Shown piece after piece: positions 53,472 to 62,690 of a DNA stretch of 64,000 nucleotides. Location of the stretch: assembly GCA_900766265.1 (NCBI GenBank), contig CAAFUS010000010.1:62001-126000 (forward strand). Direction: 5' to 3'. Under the pieces are notes generated by a model. It was not told the origin of the DNA, did no database searches, and saw nothing but the letters and a program-made list of their open reading frames with translations. The DNA is from Pseudomonadaceae bacterium. GTDB taxonomy: Bacteria > Pseudomonadota > Gammaproteobacteria > Pseudomonadales > Pseudomonadaceae. Positions within the stretch are counted from its first letter, which is position 1. Every line of letters begins with the position of its first letter. A program made the translations under genes and the position numbers.

Positions 53472-55297
53472 TTGAGTGCCTCCAAGCCCTCGGTGAATAC
53501 GCTGGCGCCCCGCTCCGCCGGGCTGAACGCTGAACGCATGAAGCCGAACAGTTCACGTCCGCACCCCAGACCGAGATCGCTCGGCGCCGGCGCGTTCTCG
53601 CGACGCTCCCACTCGGCCTGGTCGACCAGCACGCGCAGTTCGCCCTTCGCCGCGTCGACGCGTATGACATCGCCGTCGCGAACCCGCGCGAGCGGCCCGC
53701 CATCGATGGCCTCGGGACTCACGTGGATCGCCGCCGGGACCTTGCCCGAAGCGCCCGACATGCGGCCATCGGTCACCAGCGCCACCTTGTGGCCGCGGTC
53801 CTGCAGCACGCCGAGGAAGGGCGTCAGCTTGTGCAGCTCCGGCATCCCGTTGGCCTTGGGCCCTTGGAACCGGACCACCGCGATGAAATCGCGCTCCAGC
53901 TCGCCGGCCTTGAACGCCTGGGCCAGTTCGGCCTGATCCGAAAAGACCCGGCATGGCGCTTCGACGATGCGATGCTCGGGCGCCACGGCTGAGATTTTCG
54001 TCACGCCGCGCCCCAGATTGCCTTCGAGCACGCGCAAGCCGCCCTCCGGCGAGAAGGCCCGCTCCACCGGTCGCAGGATCGCCTCGTCCAGGCTTTGCAG
54101 GGGCCCTTCGCGCCAGACCAGCTTGCCGTCCTCGAGGAAGGGCTCCTGGGTATAGCGCGACAGCCCTTTGCCAAGCACCGTATAGACGTCCTCATGCAGC
54201 AGGCCGGCTTCGAGCAGGGTGCGCACCATGAAGGGCACGCCGCCTACCGCATGGAAGTGGTTCACGTCCGCCTGGCCGTTGGGATAGACCTTGGCCAGTG
54301 TCGGCACCACTGCCGAAATGTCGGCCATGTCCTGCCAGGTCAGCTGGATGCCGGCCGCCTGTGCGAAGGCTGGAATGTGCAGGGTGTGGTTGGTCGAACC
54401 GCCGGTGGCGCACAGCGCTACCACCGAGTTGATGATGGATTTTTCATCCACCACCTGGCACAGCGGTAGGTAGTTGCCGCTCTGCTTGGTCATGCGCGTG
54501 ACCTGGCGTGCCGCCTCGCGGGTGAGCTCGTCGCGCAGGGGCGTGTACGGATTGACGAATGACGACCCGGGCAGGTGCAGCCCCATGATCTCCATCACCA
54601 CCTGGTTGGTGTTGGCCGTCCCGTAGAAGGTGCAGGTGCCCGGCCCGTGGTAGGACTTCATTTCGGATTCGAGCAGTTCTTCACGGGTAGCCTTGCCTTC
54701 CGCGTAAAGCTGGCGAACCTCGGCCTTCTCCTTGTTCGGGATGCCGGAGGTCATCGGACCGCCCGGCACGAACACGGTGGGCAGATGGCCGAATCGCAGC
54801 GCCCCGATCATCAGTCCCGGGACAATCTTGTCGCAGATGCCCAGCATCAGCGCGGCATCGAACATGTTGTGCGACAGCGCCACAGCGGTGGACAGCGCAA
54901 TGACTTCGCGACTGGCCAGGCTCAACTCCATACCGGCTTCGCCCTGGGTCACCCCGTCGCACATCGCCGGTACGCCCCCGGCGAACTGGCCGACCGAACC
55001 CATCTCGCGCAGCGCTTCCTTGATCACGTCCGGAAAATACTGGTACGGCTGATGGGCCGAGAGCATGTCGTTATAGGCCGACACGATCGCCACGTTGGCC
55101 TCCTCCATCAGGCGCAGGCGCTGCTTGTCGGTCGCCGAGCCGCAACCGGCCACGCCATGGGCGAAATTGGCGCATTGCAGCGCGCCGCGCTGCGGCCCGT
55201 CGCTGGCCGCAGCAGCCATCATCGCCAGGTAGCGTTGCCGGGTCGGGCGGCTGCGCTCGATGAGCCGCTCGGTGACCTCTATAACTCGCGGGTGCAT
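53468..55297 (-). CDS. edd: Phosphogluconate dehydratase
   Basis: First committed Entner-Doudoroff enzyme; 609 aa, IlvD/Edd family with an iron-sulfur cluster. Cluster Cys are in GVAGCGSATD, MLGICDKIVPG and VVALCATGGSTNH. GGPMTSGIPN and TDGRMSGASGKVPAAIHVSPEA follow. The ATG at 55297 lies 7 bases from AGGAG. Divergent from gap across 116 bases holding a HexR-type operator. Confidence 0.96.
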   Translation of the reverse strand: MHPRVIEVTERLIERSRPTRQRYLAMMAAAASDGPQRGALQCANFAHGVAGCGSATDKQRLRLMEEANVAIVSAYNDMLSAHQPYQYFPDVIKEALREMGSVGQFAGGVPAMCDGVTQGEAGMELSLASREVIALSTAVALSHNMFDAALMLGICDKIVPGLMIGALRFGHLPTVFVPGGPMTSGIPNKEKAEVRQLYAEGKATREELLESEMKSYHGPGTCTFYGTANTNQVVMEIMGLHLPGSSFVNPYTPLRDELTREAARQVTRMTKQSGNYLPLCQVVDEKSIINSVVALCATGGSTNHTLHIPAFAQAAGIQLTWQDMADISAVVPTLAKVYPNGQADVNHFHAVGGVPFMVRTLLEAGLLHEDVYTVLGKGLSRYTQEPFLEDGKLVWREGPLQSLDEAILRPVERAFSPEGGLRVLEGNLGRGVTKISAVAPEHRIVEAPCRVFSDQAELAQAFKAGELERDFIAVVRFQGPKANGMPELHKLTPFLGVLQDRGHKVALVTDGRMSGASGKVPAAIHVSPEAIDGGPLARVRDGDVIRVDAAKGELRVLVDQAEWERRENAPAPSDLGLGCGRELFGFMRSAFSPAERGASVFTEGLEALK

Positions 55298-55377
55298 GTC
55301 ATCACTCCTGCTAATCATGGTTTTAACAACAAATTTGCATAACCTCAGCCTTGATTTCTATTTTGACAGGAATAATC

Positions 55378-55392
55378 TTGTAATTCCCACAA
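55378..55392. promoter_or_regulatory. HexR operator between edd and gap
   Basis: TTGT-AATTCCC-ACAA again fits TTGT-N7-ACAA. It lies 22 bases upstream of the gap ATG (55414) and 81 bases upstream of the edd ATG, well placed to repress gap and possibly edd. Confidence 0.7.
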
Positions 55393-55413
55393 CAAATCTC
55401 GTCCCGGATGCCT

Positions 55414-56415
55414 ATGACCATTCGAATCGCCATCAACGGCTTCGGCCGTATCGGACGCAACGTTCTTCGCGCCCTGTACACCCAGAGCTACCGCCGGGAT
55501 ATGCAGGTCGTGGCCATCAACGACCTGGGCAGCCCGGCCATGAATGCCCACCTTCTGCAATTCGACAGCGTCCACGGCCATTTCGACGCAACCGTCGAAG
55601 TCGAAGAGCGAGACCTGGTGGTCAACGGCGACCGTATCGCCGTGACCGCCTTGCGCAACCCTGCCGAGCTGCCCTGGCGCGAGCACCAGATTGACGTGGT
55701 GTTCGAATGCACCGGTCTGTTCACCTCGCGCGACAAGGCGGCTGCGCATCTCGAAGCCGGCGCCTCCAAGGTGATCATTTCCGCACCCGGCAAGGACGTC
55801 GACGCCACCATCGTCTACGGCGTCAACGACCGGAGCCTGCGCCAGTCCCACCAGATCATCTCCAACGCCTCCTGCACTACCAACTGCCTGGCACCGATCG
55901 CCCAGGTGCTGCAGCGCGAACTGGGCATCGAGCAAGGCCTGATGACCACCATCCATGCCTATACCAACGACCAGAACCTTTCGGACGTCTATCACAGCGA
56001 CCCGTTCCGCGCCCGCTCGGCCACCCAGTCGATGATCCCGACCAAGACCGGTGCAGCCGAAGCCGTGGGCCTGGTACTGCCGGAGCTCGCCGGCAAGTTC
56101 ACCGGCATGGCGGTGCGCGTCCCGGTGATCAACGTATCGCTGGTCGACCTGACCCTGATGACCACCCGCGAGGCCAGTGCCGACGAAGTCAACGCCATGC
56201 TCAAGGCCGCCAGCGAGCGATCACCGGTACTGGGCTATAACAGCCTGCCGCTGGTCTCCTGCGACTTCAACCACAATCCGCTTTCCTCCATCTTCGACGC
56301 CAACCACACCAAGGCCAGCGGCCGCATGCTCAAGATCATGGCCTGGTATGACAACGAATGGGGCTTCTCCAACCGCATGCTGGACAGCTGCAAAGCCCTG
56401 TACGACGCTGCATGA
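55414..56415 (+). CDS. gap: Glyceraldehyde-3-phosphate dehydrogenase, type I
   Basis: A 333-aa NAD-dependent GAPDH. INGFGRIGRNVLRAL is the NAD-binding N-terminus and catalytic Cys154 is in SNASCTTNCLAP; WYDNEWGFSNRM ends the protein. ATG at 55414 (MTIRIAING) chosen over 55408, which lacks a ribosome site at normal spacing. Grouped with edd and under a HexR-type site, this is the glycolytic copy induced by glucose. Confidence 0.94.
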   Translation: MTIRIAINGFGRIGRNVLRALYTQSYRRDMQVVAINDLGSPAMNAHLLQFDSVHGHFDATVEVEERDLVVNGDRIAVTALRNPAELPWREHQIDVVFECTGLFTSRDKAAAHLEAGASKVIISAPGKDVDATIVYGVNDRSLRQSHQIISNASCTTNCLAPIAQVLQRELGIEQGLMTTIHAYTNDQNLSDVYHSDPFRARSATQSMIPTKTGAAEAVGLVLPELAGKFTGMAVRVPVINVSLVDLTLMTTREASADEVNAMLKAASERSPVLGYNSLPLVSCDFNHNPLSSIFDANHTKASGRMLKIMAWYDNEWGFSNRMLDSCKALYDAA

Positions 56416-56474
56416 AGCTGGTGCGACGGGGCGACCGGCCAGGCCGCCCCGCTCCACAAGGGAGGGACACCCGC

Positions 56475-56939
56475 ATGAACCGCATCGCCTTCACCCAGGC
56501 CGAGCTACCGGCACGCAAACGCATCGCCCTGGTGGCCCATGATCATTGCAAGTCGTTCCTGCTCGACTGGGCGCAGCGCAAGCGCGAGCAGCTGCTGCGC
56601 CACGAGCTGATCGCCACCGGCACCACCGGCATGCTGGTGAGCGAGGCGCTGGGCTTGCCGGTGGAAAGCATGCTTAGCGGGCCGCTGGGCGGCGACCAGC
56701 AGATCGGTGCGCGCATCGCCGAGCAGCGCATCGACATCCTGATTTTCTTCTGGGATCCGTTCGAGCCACAACCGCACGACCCGGACGTGAAAGCCCTGCT
56801 GCGCATAGCCGCGGTATGGAACATCCCGGTGGCCAGCAACGAGAGCAGCGCCGATTACCTGCTCAGCAGCCCGCTCTTCGAACAGGCCCACGAGTACCGG
56901 ATACCCGATTACGCCCGCTACCTGAACGGAAGGCGCTGA
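56475..56939 (+). CDS. mgsA: Methylglyoxal synthase
   Basis: Converts dihydroxyacetone phosphate to methylglyoxal and phosphate; 154 aa. ALVAHDHCKSFL, the phosphate-binding TGTTG, GPLGGDQQIGARIA (catalytic Asp) and FFWDPFEPQPHDPDVKALLR are all present. GGAGGG lies 8 bases before the ATG. Placed 59 bases downstream of gap, it offers a phosphate-releasing bypass if triose phosphates accumulate. Confidence 0.94.
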   Translation: MNRIAFTQAELPARKRIALVAHDHCKSFLLDWAQRKREQLLRHELIATGTTGMLVSEALGLPVESMLSGPLGGDQQIGARIAEQRIDILIFFWDPFEPQPHDPDVKALLRIAAVWNIPVASNESSADYLLSSPLFEQAHEYRIPDYARYLNGRR

Positions 56940-56948
56940 CCTGCCCGC

Positions 56949-57134
56949 CTACCGCTTGCGTTTGCGTCGCCCCGAAGCCTCGAGCACCAAAAGGCGCATG
57001 TCCGCCTCGGCCAGCACCCGCCGCGCCTCGCCCTTGTCGAGCTTTTTCCATTCCTTGATTTCTCGGCGGGTACGGCCGCAACCCCGGCAGACGTCCTGAT
57101 CGAACTCGCAGACATCAATGCAAGGATTCTTCAC
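56949..57134 (-). CDS. DUF1289 family small cysteine protein
   Basis: A 61-aa protein starting MKNPCIDVCEFDQ. Four cysteines (C5, C9, C16, C19 in CxxxC and CRGC) followed by GRTRREIKEW define DUF1289; a metal or Fe-S site is likely. The C-terminus is strongly basic (GRRKRKR). It ends 9 bases from convergent mgsA and lies 15 bases downstream of scpB. Function unknown. Confidence 0.9.
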   Translation of the reverse strand: MKNPCIDVCEFDQDVCRGCGRTRREIKEWKKLDKGEARRVLAEADMRLLVLEASGRRKRKR

Positions 57135-57149
57135 TACCGACCTCCCGGG

Positions 57150-57953
57150 CTAGCGGCTTGACGAGTCGTTCTCGCCCAGCGAGACGGAGGCGTCGCGATC
57201 CTGTTCGACCTCATCGGCTTCGGACTCGTCTCGGGCCAGGTCCTCGAAGTCGATCTTCAGGCCCTGCTCCATGGAATCGAGCTCGGCCAGCAAGGTGCGG
57301 AAACTGGTCTGCTCGCCCCGCGGTGCCGGCGTCTCGTTATCGGTGGCCAGGTCGGCGCGGGCCTGCAGCGACTCGGGTACCGGCGGCTCGTCTTCGAGCA
57401 CGCCTATCGGCTCGGGCTCCATCTCACGCAGCACCGCGAGCGGCGGCAGCTGGTCGAGGCTCTTGAGGTTGAAATGGTCGAGAAAGGCCTTGGTAGTGGC
57501 GAACATCGCCGGGCGCCCGGGTACGTCGCGATGCCCGACCACCCGCACCCACTCCCGCTCGAGCAGCGTCTTGACGATCTGGCTGTTCACCGCGACGCCG
57601 CGGATATCCTCGATCTCGCCACGAGTGATCGGCTGCCGGTACGCGATCAAGGCCAGCGTTTCTAGCAGTGCCCGCGAATAGCGCTGCGGCCGCTCCTCCC
57701 AGAGCCTGCCGACCCAAGGCGCGTAGCGCTCACGGACCTGCAGGCGATAACCGGAGGCAACTTCCTTGAGCTCGAAGGCGCGTCCCTTGCAGGACTTGTC
57801 CAGAACCTCCAGCGCCTTGCGCAGCAGCGCCGGCTCCGGTCGCTCTACCTCTTCGAACAGCTCGCCCAGACGCTCGAGCGACAACGGCTTGCCCGAGGCC
57901 AGCAGGTAGGCCTCGAGCAGGGAGGCAAGGTCTTTGGGGTCGGAGAGATTCAT
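57150..57953 (-). CDS. scpB: Segregation and condensation protein B
   Basis: Winged-helix kleisin-interacting subunit of the SMC-ScpAB condensin; 267 aa. Two winged helices (about 5-165) include RYSRALLETLALIAYRQPITRGEIEDIRGV, the family signature. After about residue 180 comes an acidic, low-complexity tail (RDESEADEVEQDRDASVSLGE), longer than in many relatives. Its ATG immediately follows the scpA stop. Confidence 0.94.
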   Translation of the reverse strand: MNLSDPKDLASLLEAYLLASGKPLSLERLGELFEEVERPEPALLRKALEVLDKSCKGRAFELKEVASGYRLQVRERYAPWVGRLWEERPQRYSRALLETLALIAYRQPITRGEIEDIRGVAVNSQIVKTLLEREWVRVVGHRDVPGRPAMFATTKAFLDHFNLKSLDQLPPLAVLREMEPEPIGVLEDEPPVPESLQARADLATDNETPAPRGEQTSFRTLLAELDSMEQGLKIDFEDLARDESEADEVEQDRDASVSLGENDSSSR

Positions 57954-58763
57954 CTACTCGGCTCGGGCTCTGACATGGATCGGGGCGAAGGGCTCATTCT
58001 GCACCAGTTCCACCAGCGATTCCTTGATCAGCTCCAGCACCGCCATGAAGGTGACCACCACGCCGAGCCGGCCTTCTTCGGCGCGAAACAGGGCGACGAA
58101 GGCAATGAAGCCGCCGCCCTTCAGGCGCTCGAGCACCTCGCTCATACGCTCGCGGGTGGATAGCGCCTCCCGCGTGACCTGGTGGCTTTCGAACATGTCG
58201 GCACGGCGCAGCACCTCGGCCATCGACAACAGCAGCTCCTCGAGGCTGACCTGGGGCAGCAGCTTGCGCGCCCTCGCCTCCGGCGCCTCGAGCTGAGGTA
58301 CGTGCAGCTCGCGCCCGAGCCGGGGCAGCCCATCGAGGTCTTCGGCCGCCGTCTTGAAGCGCTCGTACTCCTGGAGCCGGCGGATCAGCTCGGCGCGCGG
58401 GTCCTCTTCCTCCTGCTCGGCTTCGGCCGAGCGCGGCAGCAGCATCCGCGACTTGATCTCGGCGAGCATCGCGGCCATTACCAGGTACTCGGCGGCGAGT
58501 TCGAGGCGAACCGTCTTCATCAGCTCGACGTATCCCATGTATTGGCGGGTGATCTCGGCCACCGGGATGTCGAGGATGTCGATGTTCTGCTTGCGGATCA
58601 GGTAGAGCAGCAGGTCCAGCGGGCCTTCGAACGCCTCCAGGATGACCTCGAGCGCGTCCGGCGGAATGTAGAGATCCAGCGGCACGTCGGTGAAGGCTTC
58701 GCCATAGACCAACGCCAGCGGCAGCTGCTCGGTGGGCGTCGGGGTGTTGGAGTCCTGCTGCAT
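57954..58763 (-). CDS. scpA: Segregation and condensation protein A
   Basis: Kleisin bridging SMC heads; 269 aa. FEGPLDLLLYLIRKQNIDILDIPVAEITRQYM is the conserved N-terminal SMC-neck-binding block; LAAEYLVMAAMLAEIKSRMLLP and the C-terminal winged helix (VTFMAVLELIKE) follow. The ATG at 58763 (MQQDSNTPTP) lies 34 bases after the trpS stop. Co-transcribed with scpB. Confidence 0.94.
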   Translation of the reverse strand: MQQDSNTPTPTEQLPLALVYGEAFTDVPLDLYIPPDALEVILEAFEGPLDLLLYLIRKQNIDILDIPVAEITRQYMGYVELMKTVRLELAAEYLVMAAMLAEIKSRMLLPRSAEAEQEEEDPRAELIRRLQEYERFKTAAEDLDGLPRLGRELHVPQLEAPEARARKLLPQVSLEELLLSMAEVLRRADMFESHQVTREALSTRERMSEVLERLKGGGFIAFVALFRAEEGRLGVVVTFMAVLELIKESLVELVQNEPFAPIHVRARAE

Positions 58764-58797
58764 GGCAACTCTCGGCGAAGCGGGGAACGGTAGGCGA

Positions 58798-60012
58798 TTA
58801 GCGATAATGCAGGCCCATGGCGCGACGAACCTCGGCCAGGGTTTCCCGAGCTTCGTCGCGGGCGCGCTCGGCGCCTTCGCCAAGGATACTACGGACCAGA
58901 TCGGGGTTCTGCTCGTAGTCCTCGGCGCGCTCCTGCAAGGGTGCAAGCTCGGCCTTGATCGCATCGGCCAGCGCGCCCTTGCACTCCAGGCAACTGATGC
59001 CGGCGCTGCGACAGCCCTTCTCGGTCCAGCGGCATACCGCTTCGTCGCTGTTGACCTGATGCAACGACCAGACCGGGCAGCGCGTCGGCTCGCCCGGGTC
59101 CTCACGACGCACCCGCGCTGGATCGGTGGGCATGTGGGCGAGCTTGTCTTCGATCTGTTGCGGCGTATCGCGTAGGTAGATGGCATTTCCGGCCGCCTCG
59201 GCCATCCTGGCACCGTCAAGGCCGGTGATGCGCGGCGTCTCGCCGAGCAGGGGCCGCGGCTCGGGCAGTATCACCCGGCCTCCCCCTTCGAGGTATCCCC
59301 ACAGACGTTCCTGGTCGCCTAGAGTGATGGTCGACTGCTCCATGAGCAGGGCCCTCGCCGTGTTCAGCGCCTCGAGGTCACCCTGTTCCTGATAGGCCTT
59401 GCGCAGGGAGTTGTACAGCCGCGAAGTCTTCTTGCCGAGCTTGAGGATGGCCGCCTCGGCCCTCGCCTCGAAATCCGCTTCACGGCCGAACAGGTGATTG
59501 AAACGTCGCGCGACGTCCCGCGCGAGTTCCAGATTGGGAAGCTGGTCGGCGCCCACCGGAACCACCCCGGCGCGATAGAGCAGGATATCGGCCGCCTGCA
59601 ACAGCGGGTAACCCAGGAATCCATAGCTGTCGATGCCCTGCTGGTGCCGCTCGGCATGGGCCTCGCGGTAAGCCGGCATGCGCTCCAGCCAGGCGGCCGG
59701 ACAGAGTGACGACAGCAACAGGTGAAGTTCGGCGTGCTCGGGCACCTGGGATTGAATGAACATCACCGCCGAGCTCGGGCTGACGCCCGCGGCGAGCCAG
59801 TCGATGGCCATTTCCAGCGCATCGTCCGCAATAGTCGCGGCTTGCCCAGGGTAGCCAACCAGCGCGTGCCAGTCGGCGATGCAGAAATAACAGTCGTATT
59901 CGTGCTGCAACCGCACCCAGTTCTTGAGCACCCCCAGGTACTGGCCCAGATGAAGTCGGCCTACCGGACGCATGCCGGAAAGAACCCGACGCTGAGAATC
60001 CATGGCGCTCAA
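58798..60012 (-). CDS. trpS: Tryptophanyl-tRNA synthetase with divergent class I signatures
   Basis: A 404-aa class Ib aminoacyl-tRNA synthetase of the longer TrpRS type. SGMRPVGRLHLGQYLGVLKNW is the ATP-binding region, but the second His of HIGH is Gln24. ADWHALVGYPGQ and PAYREAHAERHQQGIDSYGFLGYPLLQAADILLYRAGVVPVGADQ follow the family. The KMSKS loop, expected around residues 269-275, reads RMAEAAGN, so the catalytic lysines are missing. A cysteine-containing insert (CRSAGISCLECK) follows. TTG at 60012 lies 7 bases from AAGGA; ATG at 60003 is the alternative start. Activity is uncertain. Confidence 0.8.
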   Translation of the reverse strand: MSAMDSQRRVLSGMRPVGRLHLGQYLGVLKNWVRLQHEYDCYFCIADWHALVGYPGQAATIADDALEMAIDWLAAGVSPSSAVMFIQSQVPEHAELHLLLSSLCPAAWLERMPAYREAHAERHQQGIDSYGFLGYPLLQAADILLYRAGVVPVGADQLPNLELARDVARRFNHLFGREADFEARAEAAILKLGKKTSRLYNSLRKAYQEQGDLEALNTARALLMEQSTITLGDQERLWGYLEGGGRVILPEPRPLLGETPRITGLDGARMAEAAGNAIYLRDTPQQIEDKLAHMPTDPARVRREDPGEPTRCPVWSLHQVNSDEAVCRWTEKGCRSAGISCLECKGALADAIKAELAPLQERAEDYEQNPDLVRSILGEGAERARDEARETLAEVRRAMGLHYR

Positions 60013-60067
60013 GGCAGATTCCTTTGCAAAGATGAGTAAACGTGCGTCACGGCGCCGATCACGCCGA

Positions 60068-60697
60068 TCACGCCGATTCGACGAATGCCTGGGGGTCGCC
60101 GCAGCCGACGCGCACCACTTCCGGCTCGCCGTCGGCCAGGTTGATCACCGTGGACGCTTCCAGTCCACCGTAACCGCCATCGATGATCAGGTCCACCTGA
60201 TGCTCGAGCAGCTGACGCATCTCGTACGGATCGCTCATCGGCAGGCTTTCACCCGGCATGATCAGACTGACACTCATCAACGGCTCGCCCAGCTCGGCGA
60301 GCAGCGCCTGAGCGATCGGCAGTGCCGGCACGCGCAAGCCGATGGTGCGGCGCTTGGGATGCAGCAGCATCCGCGGCACTTCCCTTGTCGCATTGAGGAT
60401 GAATGTATAAGGGCCCGGCACATGGGTCTTCAGCAGGCGGAACGACTGGGTATCGACCTTGGCGAATAGTCCCAGCTGGGAAAGGTCGCGGCAGGCGAGC
60501 GTGAAATTGTGCTTGTCGTCGAGCTGACGCAGCCGACGGATGCGCTCGATGCCGGTCTTGTTGCCGATCGAGCAGCCCAGCGCGTAGGACGAGTCGGTGG
60601 GGTAGATCACCACCCCACCATTGCGCAGAATCTCCACGGCCTGCTTGATCAGGCGCGCCTGTGGATTGTCGGGGTGGATCTGAAAAAATTGGCTCAT
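60068..60697 (-). CDS. yciO: Sua5/YciO/YrdC family protein (L-threonylcarbamoyladenylate synthase-like)
   Basis: A 209-aa YrdC-fold protein. YPTDSSYALGCSIGNKTGIERIRRLRQLDDKHNFTL is the family N-terminal block with the KxR/SxN-type substrate residues, and PGPYTFILNAT follows. It belongs to the YciO branch, whose role may differ from that of the essential TsaC. AGGTGAC precedes the ATG. Overlaps the upstream PHP gene by 4 bases. Confidence 0.88.
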   Translation of the reverse strand: MSQFFQIHPDNPQARLIKQAVEILRNGGVVIYPTDSSYALGCSIGNKTGIERIRRLRQLDDKHNFTLACRDLSQLGLFAKVDTQSFRLLKTHVPGPYTFILNATREVPRMLLHPKRRTIGLRVPALPIAQALLAELGEPLMSVSLIMPGESLPMSDPYEMRQLLEHQVDLIIDGGYGGLEASTVINLADGEPEVVRVGCGDPQAFVESA

Positions 60698-61578
60698 GTC
60701 ACCTCGCTCGGTGCCGGCACGCCGGCAGGGCTCTGGTTGAAACGTTCCCACAACCGGGGCAGATCATCCGGCAGGGTGCGGTACAGACCCAGTTCAGACC
60801 ATTCGCCAGGCGCATGGAAGTCGCTGCCGACGCTGGCCATCAGCCCGAACTCGCGCACTAGGGTCGACAGGCCGCCCACCTGCTCGAGCGGCTGCATGCC
60901 ATTGACCACCTCGAGCGCATGACCTCCGGCCCGCGCGAAGTCGATCACCAGCTTGCGCCGCTTGCTGCGAGTGAACGGGTACTGCCAGGGATGCGCCAGG
61001 CTCACCCAGGCGTCAGCTTCGCGCAACGTGTTCACCACCTCTTCCAGCGACGGCCAGTGCTGCTTCACGTCGCCGAGCTTGCCCGAGCCCAGCCACTTGC
61101 GGAACGCTTCGGCACGGTCGCGCACGTGCCCGGCGCGCACCAGGAACTCCGCGAAATGAGGGCGAGCCGGCGCGTTCTCGCTGTCGCCCAGTTCCTGCTG
61201 ATAGGCCCGTGCACCCTCGAGCGCACCCGGCATCCCCTTGGCCGCCAGGCGCTCGGCAATCAGCTGCGCACGTTCCCAGCGGCCCTGGCGCAAGGCTTCG
61301 ATGGACGCCCGCAGCGCCGGCGCCTCGCGGGAGAATCCATAGCCCAGCACGTGAATGGTCGCACCACCCCACAGGCACGACAGCTCGATGCCATTGATCA
61401 GCTGCATGCCCCGCTCCCGAGTGGCCCGTTCAGCCTCATCGAGGCCGTCAAGGGTGTCGTGGTCGGTCAGCGCCAGTAGCTGCACCCCTCGCGAGTGGGC
61501 GCGCTCCACCAGTACGGCAGGCGCGAGGGCGCCATCGGAAGCGGTGCTGTGGCAATGCAGGTCAACGGTGGTGGTCAA
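60694..61578 (-). CDS. PHP-domain phosphoesterase (RNase AM / YciV family)
   Basis: A 294-aa metal-dependent phosphoesterase. DLHCHSTASDGAL and LTDHDTLDG are PHP motifs I and II; SLAHPWQYP and VGSDFHAPGEW complete the metal site. E. coli YciV degrades 5'-phosphorylated RNA and nucleotide bisphosphates. Start inferred as TTG at 61578, 6 bases after GGAG; there is no ATG near the start of homology and the long in-frame extension upstream is unlike the family. Divergent from yciB. Confidence 0.87.
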   Translation of the reverse strand: MTTTVDLHCHSTASDGALAPAVLVERAHSRGVQLLALTDHDTLDGLDEAERATRERGMQLINGIELSCLWGGATIHVLGYGFSREAPALRASIEALRQGRWERAQLIAERLAAKGMPGALEGARAYQQELGDSENAPARPHFAEFLVRAGHVRDRAEAFRKWLGSGKLGDVKQHWPSLEEVVNTLREADAWVSLAHPWQYPFTRSKRRKLVIDFARAGGHALEVVNGMQPLEQVGGLSTLVREFGLMASVGSDFHAPGEWSELGLYRTLPDDLPRLWERFNQSPAGVPAPSEVT

Positions 61579-61745
61579 TACGAGCTCCAGCGAGGGTGGA
61601 CGACGGTCAAGGTTCAGACAACCGAGGCAGCGGCTCGTGCCCCGGCACGGCGCTCGACCGGCTTTGGGGACGGTACCGCCACGCCCGTTTCGCCCCGGAC
61701 GCGGTTTGCTATTATGCCGGCCATCCCGTTCCCGTGGCGTCCGCA

Positions 61746-62336
61746 GTGAAACAATTCCTCGAGTTTGTCCCCCTGCTGCTGTTCTTCCTGATCTACAAGC
61801 TTGAACCCCGGACATTCGAGCTGGCTGGCCATGCGTTCGATGTTGGCGGCACCTACAGCGCCACCGCGGTCCTGATCATCTCGTCGTCGATAGTTGCCGC
61901 GGCCCTGCTGCTTCGCTACCGCAAGCTGGAAAAGAGCCAGTGGATCGCGCTGATCGCCTGCCTGCTGTTCGGCGGCCTGACGCTCGCGCTGCACAGCGAG
62001 ACGATTCTCAAATGGAAGGCACCGGTGGTGAACGGGATCTTCGCGGCCGCCTTCGCTGCCAGCCATTTCATCGGCAAGCAACCGATCATCCAGCGGCTCA
62101 TGGGCCACGCCGTTAGCCTGCCGGCCGAACAATGGGCGCGCCTGAACCTCGCCTGGGTGCTGTTCTTCCTGGTTTCCGGCTTTTCCAACCTGTTCGTTGC
62201 GTTCGTCTATCCCGCCATCTGGGTCGACTTCAAGGTATTCGGCAGCCTCGGCATGACGCTGCTCTTCATGCTCGGCCAGGGCCTGTATCTTTACCGCTAC
62301 CTCCAAGAACCTCAAACGAACGACCTCAAGGAGTAA
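61746..62336 (+). CDS. yciB: Inner membrane-spanning protein YciB (septation protein A)
   Basis: A 196-aa protein with five membrane segments. (M)KQFLEFVPLLLFFLIYKLEP, ALHSETILKWKAPVVNGIFAAAF and LNLAWVLFFLVSGFSNLFVAF are family signatures. The start is a GTG at 61746; an in-frame GTG 12 bases upstream is possible. YciB has roles in envelope and division homeostasis. yciI follows after 6 bases. Confidence 0.93.
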   Translation: MKQFLEFVPLLLFFLIYKLEPRTFELAGHAFDVGGTYSATAVLIISSSIVAAALLLRYRKLEKSQWIALIACLLFGGLTLALHSETILKWKAPVVNGIFAAAFAASHFIGKQPIIQRLMGHAVSLPAEQWARLNLAWVLFFLVSGFSNLFVAFVYPAIWVDFKVFGSLGMTLLFMLGQGLYLYRYLQEPQTNDLKE

Positions 62337-62342
62337 ACGTCC

Positions 62343-62642
62343 GTGCTCTACGCCATCATCGCTACTGATGCCCCCGCCTCGCTCGAAAAGCGTCTGGCTA
62401 CCCGCCCGTCTCATCTGGCGCGCCTGGAGCAACTCAAGCAGGAAGGTCGGCTCGTCCTGGCCGGCCCGCACCCGGCGATCGACAGCAACGACCCGGGCGA
62501 GGCCGGGTTCACCGGCAGCCTGGTCGTGGCCGAGTTCGAGTCGCTCCAGGCCGCCGAGCAATGGGCCAAGGCCGATCCATACAATGACGCCGGTGTCTAC
62601 GCGTCGGTGACGGTCAAGCCGTTCAAGAAAGTCCTGCCCTGA
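62343..62642 (+). CDS. yciI: YciI family protein
   Basis: A 99-aa ferredoxin-like-fold protein. RPSHLARLEQLKQEGRLVLAGPHPAID holds the conserved His and Asp, and FESLQAAEQWAKADPYNDAGVYASV follows. The GTG start is preceded by AAGGAG at 7 bases, a strong ribosome site. Activity of YciI proteins is unsettled. Co-transcribed with yciB. Confidence 0.92.
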   Translation: MLYAIIATDAPASLEKRLATRPSHLARLEQLKQEGRLVLAGPHPAIDSNDPGEAGFTGSLVVAEFESLQAAEQWAKADPYNDAGVYASVTVKPFKKVLP

Positions 62643-62690
62643 CCGGCCCCGCTTCTCCTCCTGAACCAATCGAGCCGCAACGGACGAATC

